Assembly: GCA_017557085.1 (NCBI GenBank)
Contig: JAFZAR010000174.1
Coordinates: 1-14,239, forward strand
Direction of reading: 5' to 3'
Length of the DNA: 14,239 nt
From: Verrucomicrobiota bacterium
GTDB taxonomy: Bacteria; Verrucomicrobiota; Verrucomicrobiia; Limisphaerales; UBA1412
Part shown: in pieces, positions 1-7,503 of the stretch
Layout of the letters: each line of letters opens with the position of its first letter
Numbering within the stretch: the stretch's first letter is position 1
The notes under the pieces: generated by a model
What the model saw: only the letters and a program-made list of their open reading frames with translations
What the model was told of the DNA's origin: nothing
Database searches by the model: none
Program-made: the position numbers and the translations under genes

Positions 1-1
1 A

Positions 2-778
2 AAAGTCGTCAATGCCGGCAGAACGCTCCATCTCTATGTCGGCGCGGTGGATGAAAAAGACACCAAACGGCTGGAAACCGATGCTAAACTCTTCACCTCC
101 AAAGACGGCACTCACTGGAAAGAGCAAAAAGTCACCGGACTCGTTCCGGGAAGCTGGCTCTGGTTCGTTCACTATGACGGCAAGACCTTCTACGGCAGCG
201 CCTATCACCACAATGATCTGACCTCTCAGGCCAGCGCTATCCTCTACAAGAGCAAAAACGGAAAAGACTGGGAACCGTTCTTCAATATCCCGGTGATCGC
301 CGGCAATGAAGTCTCTCTGGACACGGATGCCAACGGCGCTCTCTATGCTCTGGTGCGCTGCGAAATTCCTCCCTGTCATCCCTATCTGCTAACCATCCCA
401 GATCTGAAGAAACCCGGACTTTTTGAACTGCGCCAGCTGCCCTTCACCCTGCAAGGACCCTTCCTGAAACGTGTGGACGGCGGATGCATCGTCCTGGGAC
501 GGCGCTGGGAAGATAAAGGCTGGCAGAATCCCTTTGGCGAGCCCAACCCACAGCGTCATATCGAAATGATCTGGCTGGGCGATGACCGCAGTATGAAACA
601 GCTCTGCTCACTGGAAAGCGGCGGCGATTGCTCCTACACCGGCTGGGCCGCTCAACCCGATGGTTCCGTGCTGATCTCCTACTACTCCGGCCACGGTCAC
701 CAGTATCCCCAGGCAAACATCTACGTTGCCAAATTTCCCAAAGACTTCGATCAAGGCCCATGGAGAACGGACAAGTAA
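2..778 (+). CDS. Sialidase-like (BNR/Asp-box) beta-propeller protein, 3' part
   Basis: The reading frame is open from base 2 to the TAA at 776-778, so the 5' end lies outside the window and 258 codons are visible. Two Asp-box-like motifs are present: SKDGTHW near the start, and SKNGKDW about 50 residues later. Such motifs cap beta-propeller blades in sialidases and BNR-repeat proteins. Near the C-terminus, SGGDCSYTGW followed by a GSVLISYYSGH strand resembles the last blade of sialidase-family proteins in PVC bacteria and Bacteroidota. The likely role is a secreted or periplasmic glycan-binding or glycan-hydrolysing propeller. The arginine triad and Tyr/Glu pair of true exo-sialidases cannot be checked in this fragment, so enzymatic activity is unproven. 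No later gene continues on this strand; it converges on the DUF4340 gene across a terminator. Confidence 0.72.
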   Translation, partial: KVVNAGRTLHLYVGAVDEKDTKRLETDAKLFTSKDGTHWKEQKVTGLVPGSWLWFVHYDGKTFYGSAYHHNDLTSQASAILYKSKNGKDWEPFFNIPVIAGNEVSLDTDANGALYALVRCEIPPCHPYLLTIPDLKKPGLFELRQLPFTLQGPFLKRVDGGCIVLGRRWEDKGWQNPFGEPNPQRHIEMIWLGDDRSMKQLCSLESGGDCSYTGWAAQPDGSVLISYYSGHGHQYPQANIYVAKFPKDFDQGPWRTDK

Positions 779-801
779 TATCCTTTACCCCGTTCCGGAT
801 T

Positions 802-852
802 AAAAAAAAGGTGAAAACCGCTGCCAGGCCACCCAGTCTGACAGCGGTTTTC
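802..852 (-). terminator. Intrinsic terminator of the ABC/GldG/DUF4340 operon
   Basis: An 11-bp perfect inverted repeat, GAAAACCGCTG (813-823) and CAGCGGTTTTC (842-852), extends inward with CAG/CTG after one mismatch. Read leftward, the stem is followed by ACC and then eight Ts (complement of A802-809). This is a strong Rho-independent terminator for the leftward operon ending at 886. Read rightward there is no T-run after the stem, so it may only weakly stop the sialidase-like gene. Confidence 0.85.
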
Positions 853-885
853 GGTACGGTAAAAAGTGTTATGATAAACCGGCGG

Positions 886-2247
886 TTATTCTTCCGGTTC
901 GGGTTCCAGAGGTTCTTCGTCTCCGCCATCCTCACCCGGCGGCGGATTCAGTTCATCCTCTAAAACGACTACATCGTCTCCCTCGCCTATCTCATCGAGG
1001 ACTTCCGGCGCAGGAGGTGCCGGCGGGACATCCTCTTCCGGACGTTCCAGCATCACCGGGATTTCCGATTCCGGCGGCGCGGGAGGAAGCTCCTGAGCCG
1101 TGTTGGACTGTTCACTCTGTTCTTTCATCCAGTTGACACGGTTCTTCAGCAGATTCTCCACCGACCAGGTGGAAACGATATAGATCCAGTTTTCAAACTC
1201 TTTCTCTTTGGCTAACTTCTTCTGAAGACGTTCCAGATTGGCCTGGAATTCTTTATCCAGACGAGCCTTGTCTTCTTCCTTCTCATCCACGGCTGCTGTG
1301 CGTTCCGTGGGCAGATCCGCGGTCACCTTCATGGAGAGATAACGTCCCGATTCATCACCGGTCAGGCGGCCGATGTTGATCGTATAGGTAAAGCCGTCAA
1401 AGGTCTTCAGAACAGCGATCGTCGGAGTGTCCAGACGTGTTTCCGCCGTGTCTGTGTCACCGGGCAGCACATCCGTAAAGGAGGCATAAGAGAACACACT
1501 GGAAAGAGAGCGCGTCTTGGAGTTGTCCACCGTCTCATTCGCTCCGGCGTTCGTCAGGACGAAGTCGCCGGTGGCAGTCTCACGAGTGAACTCCCAGTCC
1601 GGAGCCGACTCGCCCATGAACTGCACGGAGACCGAGGAGAGTTTCTCCACTTTGAAGAAATCCTTGCTCAGCCATCCCGCTGCGTCCGTATTCACATTGT
1701 CAAAGGTCTCGCTGACCAGATAGACCGGAGCCTCGCCGCCTACCAGGATGTAACGTCCTTCGGGCATACCTCCGCCCATCATCGGATTTCTCTGAGATTC
1801 GGACTGGCGCATGAACTCTTTACCCAGCAACAGTGAAGCCAGCAGCTTACCGCTCTGGTTTTTCACATCCAGCTGAGTGCCGCCGTTCTCTGCCGTGCTG
1901 CTGGGCAGCAGGCTCAAACGGCCAAACTGGCTCTTGCCGGCTTCCACCACACGCAGCGGTTTCAATTCAGAGAGTTTCAAAACCAGATCGCTGATATTCT
2001 CGAAACTGGCCGGATAATTTGAACGCTCTTTCACGACCCAGATACCGTCCTGTTTCATCAGGGTGAGACTATTCTCCCCGCGAGCTATGTTGATTTGATC
2101 AACATCGTTGACAGGCATGTCTTCAAAGATCAGCCCGCCTGCCTCCACTGTCTTCCAGGAAGCGGAATCCTTCTTTGTTACAGTGAATGCCACTGCGATA
2201 GCTACCGCGGCAGCTACGATCAGTGCTATAAGTGTTTTTAGATTCAT
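886..2247 (-). CDS. DUF4340 domain protein, membrane-anchored, last gene of ABC module
   Basis: 453 residues. The N-terminus is a single membrane anchor (about residues 4-23, Leu/Ile/Ala/Val rich) with a short Lys-containing cytoplasmic start. The rest should be extracytoplasmic. The body has the beta-rich repeated pattern of DUF4340 proteins, with elements such as WVVKERSNYPAS and YILVGGEAPVYLVSE. Residues from about 388 to the end form a Pro/Glu/Asp-rich low-complexity tail. The ATG overlaps the stop codon of the upstream GldG-like gene (ATGA, 2244-2247). No clear Shine-Dalgarno is present, so translation is probably coupled. DUF4340 proteins commonly sit next to GldG-like ABC auxiliary genes; their biochemical role is unknown. 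A terminator follows directly. Family assignment is by pattern recognition of sequence and context. Confidence 0.85.
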   Translation of the reverse strand: MNLKTLIALIVAAAVAIAVAFTVTKKDSASWKTVEAGGLIFEDMPVNDVDQINIARGENSLTLMKQDGIWVVKERSNYPASFENISDLVLKLSELKPLRVVEAGKSQFGRLSLLPSSTAENGGTQLDVKNQSGKLLASLLLGKEFMRQSESQRNPMMGGGMPEGRYILVGGEAPVYLVSETFDNVNTDAAGWLSKDFFKVEKLSSVSVQFMGESAPDWEFTRETATGDFVLTNAGANETVDNSKTRSLSSVFSYASFTDVLPGDTDTAETRLDTPTIAVLKTFDGFTYTINIGRLTGDESGRYLSMKVTADLPTERTAAVDEKEEDKARLDKEFQANLERLQKKLAKEKEFENWIYIVSTWSVENLLKNRVNWMKEQSEQSNTAQELPPAPPESEIPVMLERPEEDVPPAPPAPEVLDEIGEGDDVVVLEDELNPPPGEDGGDEEPLEPEPEE

Positions 2248-4166
2248 TTTGCAGCAGTACGTTTACGTTTAATGATTGCGATCACGATACCGACCAGCAC
2301 CACGACAAACGCCATGCCTGCCGTGTTGATCCAGGTCAGATTATTTTCCAGAGAAGTGATATCTTTGCGCAGGTTCTTGCGGACCTCTTTCAGCTTCTTC
2401 GCTGTTTCGGCTTCGCTCTTGCGGAAATTGGCCAGCTCTGCCTTCTGTTCATCCGAAAGGATGAACTTCTGCGAGCCGTCCGTCTTGGCACGCTGCAGCT
2501 CGCTGATCTTTGTGCGGGCCTCGTTCAGACGGTTTTCCAGATCCATCAGCTGAGACTGATATTGCTGTTCAGCCTTGGCGCGGTATTCCTGGATCTTGGT
2601 GAACGGACGGTTCATCGTCGCGCGGCTGCGCATATTGATCAGGCTGCTGTTGCCGGCCAGTTGTTCAGTGATATTCTGCGCCAGAGTCAGGTTGCCGTTC
2701 AGCGGCTGAACGATCCTCTGTCCAAAGATGGAGGTGACTCTCACCGAGAAATTGTCATGGAGCATATCCACATCGCCCACCAGCACCACAGCGCCTTCTT
2801 TAGTCGCTTCTTTCAGAGCCGGTTTATCGGCTGTCTTTGCTTCATCAGCGTCTTTATCGTCGTCATCGTCTTCATCCTTGGCTTCCGTCTTCGCGGGCTT
2901 GCCGTCCGGGAAGGCTGTCTTGAACTTGCCGGTGAGCATCACCGCCAGATCATGCTGTTTGTTGGAAGCCTGAAAATCACGATTCAGGACCTGATTGCGT
3001 TCGGACAGCATCTTGTCCACCAGTTGTGAATTGGTGGAGGATTTGATCAGTGTTGTCTTGGTCAGACCATCCGCCGGAGTTCCGCTGAACGTACCGGCAA
3101 AGGCCATCAACGCGCTGTCCACCTGCGAGGTCGCGATATTTTCTTCACTGAACGCGTCCGCCGTCAGACTCAGCACCGTGATGAATTCGGCCTGACCTGT
3201 CTGAGAGCCTAAAGTCGTCGGGTAATTCTTATCAGCTATCACCCGTGTCGTGTCAAAGGTGATCCCCCAGGCCGTGAACAGCTTCTCCATCGTGGAGGCT
3301 GTGTCATACTGGGCCATCGGGTTCTGCTGGGATTGCCCCGCCGGATCCAGTCGGAAAAGCGGATCCACATAGGCCAGCATACGGCCGCCGCGCAGGATGA
3401 ACTGATCCAGCGCGAAGAGTGTGCTGTCCGATAAATTCTTGGGATGAATAACGATCACGGTCTGGATATCCTCCGGGATCTCCTCCAGGCTCGTTCCCAG
3501 ATCCACCACGTCAAAGTCGCTCTTCAGCTCGCTGATGAACGTCCAGGCCGGCATTCCGCGCTGCTGCATCTGCATCATCATCGGGTTCATTTCCATTCCG
3601 AACACCGGCAGATCGGTAACGACACCCACCTTCACCTTGTCCGGACTGGCCACACGGGCGATCGCGCGGGAAATATCGTATTCCAGCAGACGTTCGCGTG
3701 TCGGTGAGAGGAACGGCAGCGCCACGGTGTTGTCCAGGCAGCTGATGGCAATGCCCATGTAGATGGTGTCGCCTGTATTGATCGTCTGACCTTCCACACC
3801 GTCCGCGTGCGCCATATCTTCCGCGTCGGAATCCGGCTCCGGATTGTAACGCTTGACCTGCAGCATACCCTTGGCGGCTTTGCTGTATTCCTTCAGCAGA
3901 TCATCCACATTGCGTGAATAGTTCTTTACAAAAAGCTGTGCCGCTTCCGAACCGCCCTGCGAGCAGTAGAATCTCAGCTCCACCGGCGTATCCAGATTCG
4001 CCAAAATATCCTTCGTTCCCTGGCTCAGTGTGAACAGACGGTCTTCAGTAAAGTCCATCCGCACCTTGTACACATTGGACAGCAGACAGACCGCCGCCAC
4101 GATGGCCAGCATCACGATCACGCCCACCGTACTGAAAAGGAACGATACATTCTTATTACTCTTCAT
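2244..4166 (-). CDS. GldG-like ABC transporter auxiliary protein
   Basis: 640 residues. A transmembrane helix lies near residues 8-30 and a second at the C-terminus (about 611-633), followed by the basic end KRKRTAAK. Most of the protein should therefore lie outside the cytoplasmic membrane. The region after the first helix (VRMDFTEDRLFTLSQGTKDIL, then a VELRFYCS strand) is the classic start of the GldG/ABC-transporter auxiliary domain. VVDLGTSLEEIPEDIQTVIV and GGRMLAYVDPLF follow, matching the putative GIFT-like fold. A very acidic insert with consecutive Asp residues lies near residues 429-441. A helical, probably coiled-coil stretch precedes the last helix. AAGGA sequences lie 1 and 14 bases before the ATG, neither ideally spaced. 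It sits between the permease gene and DUF4340 and likely forms the extracytoplasmic part of this transporter. Substrate unknown. Confidence 0.87.
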   Translation of the reverse strand: MKSNKNVSFLFSTVGVIVMLAIVAAVCLLSNVYKVRMDFTEDRLFTLSQGTKDILANLDTPVELRFYCSQGGSEAAQLFVKNYSRNVDDLLKEYSKAAKGMLQVKRYNPEPDSDAEDMAHADGVEGQTINTGDTIYMGIAISCLDNTVALPFLSPTRERLLEYDISRAIARVASPDKVKVGVVTDLPVFGMEMNPMMMQMQQRGMPAWTFISELKSDFDVVDLGTSLEEIPEDIQTVIVIHPKNLSDSTLFALDQFILRGGRMLAYVDPLFRLDPAGQSQQNPMAQYDTASTMEKLFTAWGITFDTTRVIADKNYPTTLGSQTGQAEFITVLSLTADAFSEENIATSQVDSALMAFAGTFSGTPADGLTKTTLIKSSTNSQLVDKMLSERNQVLNRDFQASNKQHDLAVMLTGKFKTAFPDGKPAKTEAKDEDDDDDKDADEAKTADKPALKEATKEGAVVLVGDVDMLHDNFSVRVTSIFGQRIVQPLNGNLTLAQNITEQLAGNSSLINMRSRATMNRPFTKIQEYRAKAEQQYQSQLMDLENRLNEARTKISELQRAKTDGSQKFILSDEQKAELANFRKSEAETAKKLKEVRKNLRKDITSLENNLTWINTAGMAFVVVLVGIVIAIIKRKRTAAK

Positions 4167-4219
4167 ATCCTTCTAAAACTTCCTTTCTTGCTTTCTAACT
4201 CTGTTCAGACTCCTTGCTT

Positions 4220-4966
4220 CTAACCGGCGCGGTGACTCCTGATCACCACATTTGTCGTAAAGAGACAGAAGAAAATCAGTCCCAGGAAGAAAATGATATC
4301 ACTGGAATCAATGATGCCGCGCTGGAACTGCGCGAAGTGCGTCATCACACTGATGCTCGAAACCGCGCTCACCATTGCCGGGCTCAGCCACTGGCTCAGC
4401 ATCTCATTCAGCGGAGGCCAGCCCACCAGCACCAGGAATAAACAGGCAACCAGTGAAAGGATGAAGCTCACCACCTGGCTGCGTGTGATCGCCGAGGTCA
4501 GACAACTGACCGCCAGATACGCGCCCGCCATCAGGAAGCTGCCCACATAACTGCACAGGATCACCCCGTTGTCCGGGTTGCCCAGGTAATTCACCGTCAC
4601 GATCATCGGGAAGGTCAGCGCCAGTGCCAGACCCAGGAAGATCCAGGAGGCTAAAAACTTGCCCAGGATCGCCTGCCATCCGGTCACCGGCATGGTCAGC
4701 AGCAGCTCGATCGTTCCCAACCGGCGCTCCTCGCTCCACAGTCTCATACCCACCGCAGGCACCAGGAACAGGTACAGCCAGCAGTGCCACACAAAAAACG
4801 GATTCAGCGATGCTTCATTGGCCGCGAAGAATCCGCTCACTTTGAAAGTAAAAAATCCCGCTAACAGCAGAAAGATCACGATAAACACATACGCCACCGG
4901 GCTGGAAAAATAACCGCCCATTTCGCGCTTTGCGATCGTGTACACATTTTGTACAGCTAAACTCAT
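4220..4966 (-). CDS. ABC-2 type transporter permease (GldF-like)
   Basis: 248 residues with about six hydrophobic segments, matching an ABC-2 membrane subunit. It opens with a short cytoplasmic helix (YTIAKREMGGYFSSP) typical of the family. After the second membrane segment comes the conserved motif MRLWSEERRLGTIELLLTMP, which contacts the ATPase. Further membrane helices follow up to the C-terminal IRSHRAG. The ATG at 4966 is preceded by a GAGG-type ribosome site around 4976-4980. It lies 26 bases after the ATPase gene and 53 bases before the GldG-like gene, so the three are co-transcribed. It resembles GldF of the gliding-motility transporter and NosY-like permeases; because the order and partners are shared with many non-gliding bacteria, no gld symbol is given. 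Confidence 0.92.
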   Translation of the reverse strand: MSLAVQNVYTIAKREMGGYFSSPVAYVFIVIFLLLAGFFTFKVSGFFAANEASLNPFFVWHCWLYLFLVPAVGMRLWSEERRLGTIELLLTMPVTGWQAILGKFLASWIFLGLALALTFPMIVTVNYLGNPDNGVILCSYVGSFLMAGAYLAVSCLTSAITRSQVVSFILSLVACLFLVLVGWPPLNEMLSQWLSPAMVSAVSSISVMTHFAQFQRGIIDSSDIIFFLGLIFFCLFTTNVVIRSHRAG

Positions 4967-4992
4967 ATCGTCTCTACCTCAAATATCAAAAG

Positions 4993-5982
4993 TTAAACAT
5001 TCACCGTTACTATCGGGCCTTCCTTTGTACTTTTCTTGACTGTGTCCGGCAGCGTGATGCCGCGGAACACCTCGTCCAGACGGCCCTTGTCCATAGACAA
5101 TTCATCAAACTTCCAGCCGGACTTTGTCACCAGATCGGCGACCAGTGCGGGGAAGTTCTCGTCCTTCTTGTCCTTCGGATAGACTCTCACCTTCACGTGT
5201 TCGCTGGTGCTCTGGATGACTTCCACCCGTTCGACCTGACTCAGGGTATTCAGCTTGCCGCGGACATCGCCTTCGGACACGCCGTAAACATTCAGGCGGA
5301 CGGAACCGAAATTCGGATGCATCGCCTTCAGCTCGTTCGGGCTGCCGTTGGCCACAATATGACCGCGGTCAATGATGATGGCGCGCGTGCAGACCTCCAG
5401 CACTTCCTCCAGGATGTGAGTGGAGAAGATGATCGCCTTGCGCCGTCCCATGTTGCGGATCAGCGACCGCACCTCGTGCTTCTGATTGGGATCCAGACCG
5501 TCCGTCGGTTCGTCCAGGATCAGATAATCCGGATCATGGATGATAGATTGAGCGAAACAGGCGCGGTGTTTGTAACCTTTGGAAAGCGTGTCCACCGTCT
5601 GGTGCGCCACCGGTTCCAGAAAACAGGTCTCGATCGCCTCCTGCACCGCTTTTTTGCGATCGGCTCCGCGCAGACCGCGCAGTTCCGCCGCGAAACTCAG
5701 AAAACCATAAACAGACATATCCGCGTATAACGGAGCATTCTCCGGCAGATAGCCCAGAAGCTGCTTGGCGCGGATCGGGTCATTGAGCATATCGAATTCG
5801 CCCACTTGAATATTGCCCGAATCCGGCGGGATAAACCCGGTGATCATACGCATCGTGGTGGATTTGCCGGCGCCGTTCGGCCCCAGGAAACCCAGCACTT
5901 CCCCCTTGCTGACGGTGAAAGATATATTATCTACCGCCTTTTTGGGTCCAAAAAATTTGACAAGATTCTCTATCTTAATCAT
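4993..5982 (-). CDS. ABC transporter ATP-binding protein (CcmA/GldA-like)
   Basis: 330 codons from ATG at 5982; a GTG at 5985 is an alternative one codon earlier. AGGAAA at 5988-5993 places AGGA 7 bases before the ATG, favouring it. All nucleotide-binding motifs are present: Walker A GPNGAGKST (34-42), signature LSKGY (133-137), Walker B LILDEPTDGLD (154-164) and the switch His in STH (189). The Q-loop position is Glu within LPEN (about 81), common in ABC-2 ATPases of this type. The C-terminal third is an extra domain, as in ATPases that pair with ABC-2 exporters. It is the first gene of the operon and powers the permease encoded next. Whether it exports a lipid, polysaccharide or protein, or does mechanical work as suggested for gliding systems, cannot be told. 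Confidence 0.95.
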   Translation of the reverse strand: MIKIENLVKFFGPKKAVDNISFTVSKGEVLGFLGPNGAGKSTTMRMITGFIPPDSGNIQVGEFDMLNDPIRAKQLLGYLPENAPLYADMSVYGFLSFAAELRGLRGADRKKAVQEAIETCFLEPVAHQTVDTLSKGYKHRACFAQSIIHDPDYLILDEPTDGLDPNQKHEVRSLIRNMGRRKAIIFSTHILEEVLEVCTRAIIIDRGHIVANGSPNELKAMHPNFGSVRLNVYGVSEGDVRGKLNTLSQVERVEVIQSTSEHVKVRVYPKDKKDENFPALVADLVTKSGWKFDELSMDKGRLDEVFRGITLPDTVKKSTKEGPIVTVNV

Positions 5983-5987
5983 CACTA

Positions 5988-5993
5988 TTTCCT
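5988..5993 (-). promoter_or_regulatory. Ribosome binding site of the ABC ATPase gene
   Basis: AGGAAA, read leftward, lies 5 bases before ATG 5982 (7 bases counted from AGGA) and only 2 bases before GTG 5985. The spacing picks the ATG as the start. Confidence 0.65.
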
Positions 5994-6075
5994 GATGAGA
6001 AAACCGCCGCCCTTGAAAGCCGCCTCACGCGGACAGCCTCTTCAAAGGCCGTTTCTCTTTTTGAAAGTATCGTCA

Positions 6076-6095
6076 CGGCAGATCGCTCTCTGCCG
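6076..6095 (-). other. Hairpin in the 5' leader of the ABC operon
   Basis: CGGCAGA (6076-6082) and TCTGCCG (6089-6095) form a perfect 7-bp stem with a 6-base loop. It falls at the very start of the predicted leader of about 115 bases, just after the predicted transcription start. No T-run follows, so it is not a terminator. It may stabilise the mRNA 5' end. No known riboswitch class was recognised in the leader. Confidence 0.45.
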
Positions 6096-6105
6096 CGCTG
6101 TTGAA

Positions 6106-6133
6106 TTTATAGCACAAACGGCAGACAGTTCAA
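6106..6133 (-). promoter_or_regulatory. Predicted sigma-70-type promoter of the ABC operon
   Basis: Read leftward: -35 TTGAAC (complement of 6128-6133), a 16-base spacer, then TGC before -10 TATAAA (complement of 6106-6111). The TG one base before the -10 makes it an extended -10 promoter. Transcription would begin near 6099, giving a leader of about 115 bases before ATG 5982. The remaining intergenic bases to 6188 show only weak inverted repeats. Confidence 0.6.
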
Positions 6134-6188
6134 TACTAAAATAACTCTCTCGCGTGTGAGAAGTTCTGAAATTTTTCAGCCGGCCTTT

Positions 6189-7418
6189 TCAAAAGCCGCG
6201 CTGTTCATCCTCGTACCGCTCCATCGCCTCGATCATTCCCGGCACCGTATGCGGTTCGGCCTCCACCGTTACCTCCAGCCCCAGATCCCGGATCGCCTTC
6301 GTCGTTTCCGGGCCGATACTGGCCAGCTTCAATCCCGTGAACTGACGGGTCATTTCCTTTAGATCATATTGAGCGTGAAAATGTTTTACAGCAGATGGAC
6401 TGCAGAACGTCAGCCAGTCGGCTCCTTCGCTGCGCAGAGCGGCGTTCTCCATCACTTCGGGCTGTTCGCTCACTGTGCGGTAGAACGGGATATCATCCAC
6501 GATCGCACCCATATCCTCCAGCGTCTTAGGCAGATCGGCGCTTCCCTTCTCCGGCCGTATCAGCAGGATCCGGCGGTTCTCCAGCGCGTCGAATTTGTCG
6601 ATCGCTTTGGCTACTTCCTTGCCGGTAAAGACCTTGGGCACCACATCCACCTGAAGCCGCAGCGCTTCCAGCCGGGCCGCGGTGGCAGGTCCCACGGCGG
6701 CGATCCTCGCTCCGCCGAAATCTCTCATATCCTTGAACTTGCGGAAGAACAGCGTAAAGAACATATCCACCCCGTTGGCACTGCTGAAGATCACCCAGTC
6801 ATATCCGTTCAATCCGGCGATCGCGTCCACGATGCTCTCCCGGTCGGTATGCGGCTCGATCTTGATGGACGGCACCGCGATGGCTCTGGCTCCCCGTTCC
6901 GCCAGTGACCGGGTAAAGTCCTCTGACTGCGTTCGGGCGCGGGTCACCACGACTCTCTGACCGGACAGTCCCCGTTTTTTCTTTTTCAGCGTATGTGCCA
7001 AAGTTCCATGACTTTGCAGCCGGACGGCCTGTTTTCCTTCTATCAGAGCCAGATGATCCCCCTCCGCCAGCAGCGGCAGCGGCTCCAGGATCACACGGTA
7101 CTCCGGCGGCAGATTCAGACAGCACCGGGGCAAGCCTCCCCATTCTTCCACACGCCTGAAATAAACGATATCTCCTTTTGCAGAAAGGGCTTCTTTTGAA
7201 AAATCGGTCTGATCCGGCGCGATCTCCTTCACAAAATCCGCATCCGCCTTGAGCGCCTCCGCGCACTGGGCTTTCACATAATTCCGAACCGCTTGCGAAA
7301 CCGTCGCGTCCACCAGCACACGTCCCGCGCGCGCCAACAGCACCGCTCCGTGCATACTCATGAATGGCAGCTCTCCGGGGCCGACCCCGACAACAAAGAC
7401 CTTCTCCTCAGACCTCAT
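6189..7418 (-). CDS. hemD: Uroporphyrinogen-III synthase with degenerate methylase-like N-terminus
   Basis: 409 residues from ATG 7418. ATG 7436 and a start at 7481 are in frame upstream but add sequence that does not look like protein core. Residues about 153-409 form the HemD fold, which cyclises hydroxymethylbilane with inversion of ring D to give uroporphyrinogen III for heme, siroheme and cobalamin. It begins GQRVVVTRARTQSEDFTRSL, with later blocks WVIFSSANGVDMFF, AAVGPATAARLEAL, DWLTFCSPSAVKHF and LASIGPETTKAIRDLGL. Residues 7-50 (VFVVGVGPGELPF, then a helix and RVLVDATVS) look like the start of a CobA/SUMT S-adenosylmethionine-dependent methylase. However, only about 145 residues precede HemD, where a full methylase needs about 240. 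The GDP-type motif is reduced to GDIVYFRR. The N-terminal part is therefore probably not an active methylase. The gene is alone on this strand and divergent from the oxidoreductase. Confidence 0.9.
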   Translation of the reverse strand: MRSEEKVFVVGVGPGELPFMSMHGAVLLARAGRVLVDATVSQAVRNYVKAQCAEALKADADFVKEIAPDQTDFSKEALSAKGDIVYFRRVEEWGGLPRCCLNLPPEYRVILEPLPLLAEGDHLALIEGKQAVRLQSHGTLAHTLKKKKRGLSGQRVVVTRARTQSEDFTRSLAERGARAIAVPSIKIEPHTDRESIVDAIAGLNGYDWVIFSSANGVDMFFTLFFRKFKDMRDFGGARIAAVGPATAARLEALRLQVDVVPKVFTGKEVAKAIDKFDALENRRILLIRPEKGSADLPKTLEDMGAIVDDIPFYRTVSEQPEVMENAALRSEGADWLTFCSPSAVKHFHAQYDLKEMTRQFTGLKLASIGPETTKAIRDLGLEVTVEAEPHTVPGMIEAMERYEDEQRGF

Positions 7419-7461
7419 ACCCGCAGTGTAACACATTCCTCTTTCCGATGCACAATTATTT

Positions 7462-7480
7462 TGGCAATTCCGGGTTGCCA
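7462..7480. promoter_or_regulatory. Operator-like palindrome between hemD and the oxidoreductase
   Basis: TGGCAA (7462-7467) and TTGCCA (7475-7480) are perfect inverted repeats separated by 7 bases. The right half coincides with the predicted -35 of the oxidoreductase promoter, so a bound dimeric regulator could block it. The regulator is unknown. Confidence 0.4.
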
Positions 7481-7503
7481 TCTTGAAATTTTTCCCGTAA
7501 AAT
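7475..7503 (+). promoter_or_regulatory. Predicted promoter of the Gfo/Idh/MocA gene
   Basis: TTGCCA (7475-7480), a 17-base spacer, then TAAAAT (7498-7503). The -10 overlaps the first in-frame ATG (7502-7504), so transcription would begin near 7510. The ATG at 7517, or the one at 7556 next to the Tat motif, would then be the working start. No Shine-Dalgarno precedes any of them. Confidence 0.45.

Noticed and set aside
4930..5730. Rightward open frame (266 codons) opposite the ABC ATPase gene
   Set aside because: The ATPase motifs on the other strand are unambiguous; the antisense product is a His/Arg/Leu-rich shadow.
886..5982. Naming the operon gldA/gldF/gldG
   Set aside because: Similarity to gliding genes is at family level only; no gliding partner is in the window and the module is widespread in non-gliders.
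6112..6188. Terminator after hemD
   Set aside because: Stems such as CTGAAA/TTTCAG are short and no proper T-run follows; transcription may end elsewhere or by Rho.
7461..7480. Possible sigma-54 promoter (TTGGCA...TTGC)
   Set aside because: The GG and GC elements are separated by 12 bases rather than the required 10; the palindrome plus sigma-70 hexamers explains the site better.
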